From Clostridiales bacterium (GTDB lineage Bacteria; Bacillota; Clostridia; Peptostreptococcales; Anaerovoracaceae): a stretch of DNA of 32,209 nucleotides. Positions 29,290-32,209 of this stretch are shown here, piece by piece; position 1 is the stretch's first letter; the number at the start of each line of letters is the position of its first letter. The position numbers and the translations under genes were made by a program. The notes under the pieces were generated by a model. It saw only the letters and a list, made by a program, of their open reading frames with translations. It was not told the origin of the DNA and did not search any database. The stretch is taken from positions 1 to 32,209 of the forward strand of contig SVCX01000012.1 of assembly GCA_015058145.1 (NCBI GenBank), in the 5' to 3' direction.

Positions 29290-29335
29290 TTTTGCTCCTC
29301 TTCTTTCTGTCTGTTCCCTATTCCGGCACCGCTGC

Positions 29336-30160
29336 TTATGCGACAAAGGCCTTCCAGTTCTTCACGCTGTACAGCGGGATGAGTGGTATCATGATCGGCA
29401 CGGTCTTAACGTACTTCTGGTAGACCGGATCGTCGCCGTAGTTGCGGTCCTGTCGCATTTCCAGCCTGCGCGCACCGCTAAACATAACGTATGTTATGCC
29501 AACCAGTCCCAGAATCGCGATGATCCACTGCAATGCTCCCTGCAGGTATGGAATTCCTGCGATAAACACCCCTGCCCAGAGCACCAGTTCACCCAGATAG
29601 TTCGGACATCTGACGATTCTGTACAGTCCCGTATCTACAAAGCGACTCGGGTTCTTTTTCTTGGCTGCATTCTTCTGCATATCTGCTGCGATTTCCAGCA
29701 ATACGCCCAGAATCATCATGATCAATCCAATCCATGCAGCCGCCACATCCGGTGCAATCATCGCTGCTCCCTCTTCAATCAGATTCGCTGTATTCTCCAG
29801 CCGGAACGTGAACGGACTCGTCTGCAGGAAATACAAAATCGCACAGGATACCCAGATTGCGATTTTCACACCCGGTGCGATGCTTTTGCTTCTGTCGTTC
29901 TCAGGTTTCAATATCTTGTTGTAGGCCGCGCTCTTCATCTCGCGGATCATCAGATATCCGCCCAGCCGCACGCCGTATACGATGAACACAATGCAGGCGA
30001 TCCACGTCACCGGCGTCATGATTCCGTGGAACAGAATCAGCAGCGTAATGCCGATGCCGGCCACCGCAAATCCATAGCCCACCGAAAAGAAATAAACATA
30101 TCTCCAGAAACCCACCGCGCAAAGCAGCAGACTCACTGCGAGTATCACTATGTAAGTCAT
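29336..30160 (-). CDS. DUF1295 / steroid 5-alpha-reductase-like membrane protein
   Basis: A 274-residue protein with about seven membrane helices. The C-terminal region has the family signature NPSRFVDTGLYRIVRCPNYLGELVLWAGVFI and later RRLEMRQDRNY, as in isoprenylcysteine methyltransferase and 5-alpha reductase relatives. The bacterial DUF1295 group is mostly uncharacterised, and a SAM- or NADPH-dependent lipid modification is possible. AGGAG precedes the ATG. The formamidase gene starts 46 bases after its stop. Confidence 0.88.
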   Translation of the reverse strand: MTYIVILAVSLLLCAVGFWRYVYFFSVGYGFAVAGIGITLLILFHGIMTPVTWIACIVFIVYGVRLGGYLMIREMKSAAYNKILKPENDRSKSIAPGVKIAIWVSCAILYFLQTSPFTFRLENTANLIEEGAAMIAPDVAAAWIGLIMMILGVLLEIAADMQKNAAKKKNPSRFVDTGLYRIVRCPNYLGELVLWAGVFIAGIPYLQGALQWIIAILGLVGITYVMFSGARRLEMRQDRNYGDDPVYQKYVKTVPIMIPLIPLYSVKNWKAFVA

Positions 30161-30373
30161 CAGATATCTCCTTTTGCTGTTATTCTAGTGCACCTATACT
30201 CTACCACAAACTCCATTTCAGCAAAAGAGCCGCCTTGATCCTGCCACCGGTGTAAAAAACCTCAATGTTAAGGTCATTTCTCACTACTTTTTCTTTAGTC
30301 GTCAGTGGATTGTTGCGCTGATTACCATTATTTTACATTTTATTCCAGAAGAATTGTACTAATGTGTAAAACA

Positions 30374-30402
30374 CGAAAAAAAGATAGTGAATTCTCACTA
30401 CC
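30374..30402 (-). terminator. Second terminator behind azlCD
   Basis: Stem 30383-30390 with 30395-30402 (one G-U pair), 4-nt loop, then seven T on the minus strand. The gap 30161-30581 holds this and the stronger terminator at 30461-30507. Between 30161 and 30373 I see only an AT-rich leader for the DUF1295 gene and no clear promoter. Confidence 0.75.
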
Positions 30403-30460
30403 TCTCATAGCCATTATTACACCAAATCGCAGAAAAAAGCTCACTGACTCAAATATGGAG

Positions 30461-30507
30461 AAAAAATGGGTGTAACTTTTTCCGGAAACGAGCAAAAGTT
30501 ACACCCA
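30461..30507 (-). terminator. Strong terminator of azlCD
   Basis: Perfect 14-bp stem (30467-30480 with 30494-30507, TGGGTGTAACTTTT/AAAAGTTACACCCA), 13-nt loop, then TTTTTTC on the minus strand. Confidence 0.88.
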
Positions 30508-30581
30508 CCTTGCCGAAACACACACTGATCCGCACTTATTTTTTCAGTTCTTTCCGCTTTCCGTTGACTTCTCTATCCTTC

Positions 30582-30914
30582 CTACACAAACACCATCTGC
30601 AAAAGCATCATATACACGGCTGTCCCCAGCACGACGCTCACGATGGTGTTGCGCTTCCACAGGTAGGACGCGACAACGACTGCCATAGCGATGAGTTCCG
30701 GGATACCGTGGGTGCCGCCGAGAATCGAAACATCCCGCAGGCAATATACGATCAAAAGCCCCATAGCGGTGTATGGAATCACCTTGCCCAGGTAGAGGAT
30801 GAAGTCAGGCACCTTGGCGCTGCGGCCGAAGATGATGACTGGCACAATACGTGTGGCGAAGGTGGCTGCGCCCATGACGAGCATAATGATCAAAGCATGT
30901 CCGTAATCAGGCAT
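30582..30914 (-). CDS. azlD: AzlD family branched-chain amino acid exporter subunit
   Basis: A 110-residue protein starting MPDYGHALIIMLVMGAATFATR, with FATRIVPVIIFG and YLGKVIPYTAMGLLIVYCLRD, the usual AzlD/BrnE pattern; four hydrophobic segments. It partners AzlC to export branched-chain amino acids. The ATG at 30914 is 8 bases from AGGAGG and overlaps the azlC 3' end; upstream GTG/ATG at 30923/30920 are too close to the site. Confidence 0.93.
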   Translation of the reverse strand: MPDYGHALIIMLVMGAATFATRIVPVIIFGRSAKVPDFILYLGKVIPYTAMGLLIVYCLRDVSILGGTHGIPELIAMAVVVASYLWKRNTIVSVVLGTAVYMMLLQMVFV

Positions 30915-31710
30915 CCCCATCACCTCCTGTCTCCGCTGAATTGGCAGTCTCCTCCTGACTGGTCACCGCTACCCGGCCAGTCTCATCTGCCAGCTCCGAC
31001 GGTTCCGCCGACTCAATCCGCTTCCGCATCACCGTCATGGTCAGAACGATGATAACCATAGCCGGAATCAGGAAAATGTCCGGTCCGAAGATCAGTCTGC
31101 ACAAAAGCGTAGCGAATAGCCCGGTAAGTGCCGGGATGTGATTTTTGGTATCGATCCATTGCTGCAGGAAGACGGTGGTGAACAGGGCTGTCATAGCGAA
31201 GTCGATGCCCGTGGAATTGAAGCTGAGAAGCGTTCCGACGCAGCCGCCGAGAACGCATCCAAGCAGCCAGGACAGTTGGTCAAACAAGGTGACCAGCAAG
31301 CGGTAGCCGCTGACATTGACCCCTTCCGGCACGTCGTCTTTGCTCAGCATGGCGTAGGTTTCGTCACACAAAGCATAGAAAAGATACCACTTCCGGGCTC
31401 CTTCCCTGCTGTAGCGTCCAATCATGGAAATGCTGAAAAAGATGTGCCTGGCTGAGACCATCAGCGCGGTCAGTCCGGACATCAAGACAGAGCCGGTGCT
31501 CATCAGAGCGATGCTGACGAACTGGACCGTGCCGCTGAAAATAATGATCCCCGATGCGAGAGACCAGAGCGGTCCAAACCCGTGCTTTTGCATGAGGAGT
31601 CCGAACCCGATGCCGAGTACGATGAAGGTCACCATAATCGGGGATGAAGTCTTAAGCGCCGAGGATATTTCTTTCTTAGTGATGTTGAAATTTTTCGTGT
31701 TCAAATTCAT
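30907..31710 (-). CDS. azlC: AzlC family branched-chain amino acid exporter subunit
   Basis: A 267-residue protein with the AzlC/BrnF features SSPIMVTFIVLGIGFGLLM, FSGTVQFVSIALM, LMVSARHIFFSISM and FYALCDETYAM, plus about seven membrane helices. The C-terminal tail is acidic and unusual (AEPSELADETGRVAVTSQEE). No Shine-Dalgarno sequence is visible before the ATG, where a nonamer repeat occupies the leader. It overlaps azlD by 8 bases, indicating co-translation. Confidence 0.93.
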   Translation of the reverse strand: MNLNTKNFNITKKEISSALKTSSPIMVTFIVLGIGFGLLMQKHGFGPLWSLASGIIIFSGTVQFVSIALMSTGSVLMSGLTALMVSARHIFFSISMIGRYSREGARKWYLFYALCDETYAMLSKDDVPEGVNVSGYRLLVTLFDQLSWLLGCVLGGCVGTLLSFNSTGIDFAMTALFTTVFLQQWIDTKNHIPALTGLFATLLCRLIFGPDIFLIPAMVIIVLTMTVMRKRIESAEPSELADETGRVAVTSQEETANSAETGGDGDA

Positions 31711-31721
31711 ATGGAACGAGC

Positions 31722-31775
31722 AGTGCCCGCAGTGTCCTCTGTGCCTGCAATACCCACAGTACCCGCAGTGCCCGC
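31722..31775 (-). repeat. Six degenerate 9-bp repeats between azlC and the L,D-transpeptidase
   Basis: Plus-strand units are AGTGCCCGC, AGTGTCCTC, TGTGCCTGC, AATACCCAC, AGTACCCGC and AGTGCCCGC. They begin exactly at the transpeptidase stop and end 12 bases before the azlC ATG. On the minus strand they would code Ala-Gly-Thr-type triplets in another frame. Confidence 0.8.
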
Positions 31776-32209
31776 TATTCGCCCTTCTTCTGGTTGAGTG
31801 TTTCCATGTAGTCTATGACCACCACGCAGTCCGGCTGCACATTCTGCAAAACCTTCACCATCTGCTTCTCCGGGATGGCGACGCATCCGGCGGTGTATGG
31901 ATTGTAGCCGAGGCAGTGCAAAAAGATTGCAGAGCCTTTGCCCGGGGTGCATTTCTCATTCCAGCTGATGTTCAGGCAGTACAGATAGTGTGGATTGTAC
32001 TGAACAAGATGCTCGCTGGCGCTCTTGTTCAGATCCGGGTCGTCTTTGATGCTGACCATTTCATTGTAGTGGTGGCCCTCTCTCTGGTCGCCGGACCAGT
32101 AGTCATCCTTGGTGACCTGGTAGTATTCCATTGTGCTGCCAGGATCTTCCGCGATGCCGAAGGCCTTGGTGAACTTGTATGTGCCAGTCGGCGTCTTTCC
32201 GTCGCCTTC
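31775..32209 (-). CDS. L,D-transpeptidase (YkuD domain), 5' end outside the window
   Basis: The last 144 residues are present. The YkuD catalytic region reads FLHCLGYNPYTAGCVAIPE, with His, the SHGC-like TAGC and its Cys nucleophile. GKTPTGTYKFTKAFG upstream is typical of the fold. The enzyme cross-links peptidoglycan through L,D bonds or anchors proteins to it, acting outside the membrane. The stop codon is followed at once by nonamer repeats. Start, signal peptide and any PG-binding domain are beyond the right edge. Confidence 0.9.
   Translation of the reverse strand, partial: EGDGKTPTGTYKFTKAFGIAEDPGSTMEYYQVTKDDYWSGDQREGHHYNEMVSIKDDPDLNKSASEHLVQYNPHYLYCLNISWNEKCTPGKGSAIFLHCLGYNPYTAGCVAIPEKQMVKVLQNVQPDCVVVIDYMETLNQKKGE

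Noticed and set aside
29243-30238. Long plus-strand ORF opposite the DUF1295 gene
   Set aside because: It is a shadow: rich in Cys, His and Arg, without a ribosome site, and fully opposite a gene with clear family motifs.
30340-30415. 24-codon ORF between the two azlCD terminators
   Set aside because: No ribosome site, and it runs through a terminator hairpin; most likely chance.

Overview
The window looks like chromosome of a low-to-mid G+C Firmicute, most likely an anaerobic member of Clostridia (Eubacteriales). The grounds are strong AGGAGG ribosome binding sites, near-consensus sigma-70-type promoters, many U-tailed hairpin terminators, and families common in that class (YhbY, WYL regulator, YkvA, AzlCD, CDF, MATE, an AlkZ-related protein, a NYN-like PIN protein with a Lys-rich tail). 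I cannot assign genus or species. Most genes lie on the minus strand. No rRNA or tRNA gene and no CRISPR array is visible.

Layout. 1-3.1 kb: end of an ADP-ribosylglycohydrolase gene, then a five-gene minus operon (yhbY, EamA permease, small acidic protein, Nudix hydrolase, pyridoxamine-phosphate-oxidase-like protein). 3.1-3.4 kb: a 29-residue hydrophobic peptide gene with a divergent small RNA. 3.4-5.9 kb: ArsC/Spx-like protein, two lipoproteins, AlkZ-related protein. 6.0-9.2 kb: NYN-like nuclease, a second ADP-ribosylglycohydrolase, a WYL regulator, and an array of spaced inverted repeats behind that regulator's promoter. 9.2-11.7 kb: membrane protein, GNAT, rhodanese-cyclophilin lipoprotein, DUF1653 protein and a fragment of a second DUF1653 gene. 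11.7-20.4 kb: an AT-richer accessory block with a 5'-truncated DNA methylase, an unknown protein, a compact SAM-synthetase-like protein, a frameshifted gene, an Mrr-like endonuclease, an AlwI-like type IIS endonuclease and its HTH-methylase-methylase fusion, ending beside a tail fragment of an rlmD-type methyltransferase gene. 20.4-32.2 kb: small proteins, YkvA, C39-like lipoprotein peptidase, CDF transporter, MMPL/RND protein, a second copy of the small peptide/small RNA locus, MATE pump, formamidase, DUF1295 protein, AzlCD and a partial L,D-transpeptidase.

The most striking system is the pair of paralogous loci at 3.10-3.42 kb and 26.03-26.35 kb. Each has a good promoter driving a leader, an AGGAGG site and a 29-codon membrane peptide ending CKWLxRxLK. 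Each also has a divergent near-consensus promoter for a ~70-nt RNA that ends in a terminator. Each small RNA is complementary to the start region of its own peptide mRNA, and the matching segments differ between the loci. In both mRNAs the 5' leader can also pair with the stop-codon region, with a compensatory base change between loci. This is the organisation expected of a type I toxin-antitoxin system.

The second system is the restriction-modification block. One promoter appears to drive a bifunctional methylase carrying its own N-terminal HTH domain, then an AlwI-like nuclease, an Mrr-like nuclease, a broken gene and a shortened SAM synthetase homologue. Four degenerate 30-bp repeats lie behind that promoter.

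Third, short GC-rich repeats coding for Gly/Ala/Thr-rich strings appear in a Nudix gene, in an MMPL gene and between two further genes, which suggests a dispersed expandable repeat in this genome.
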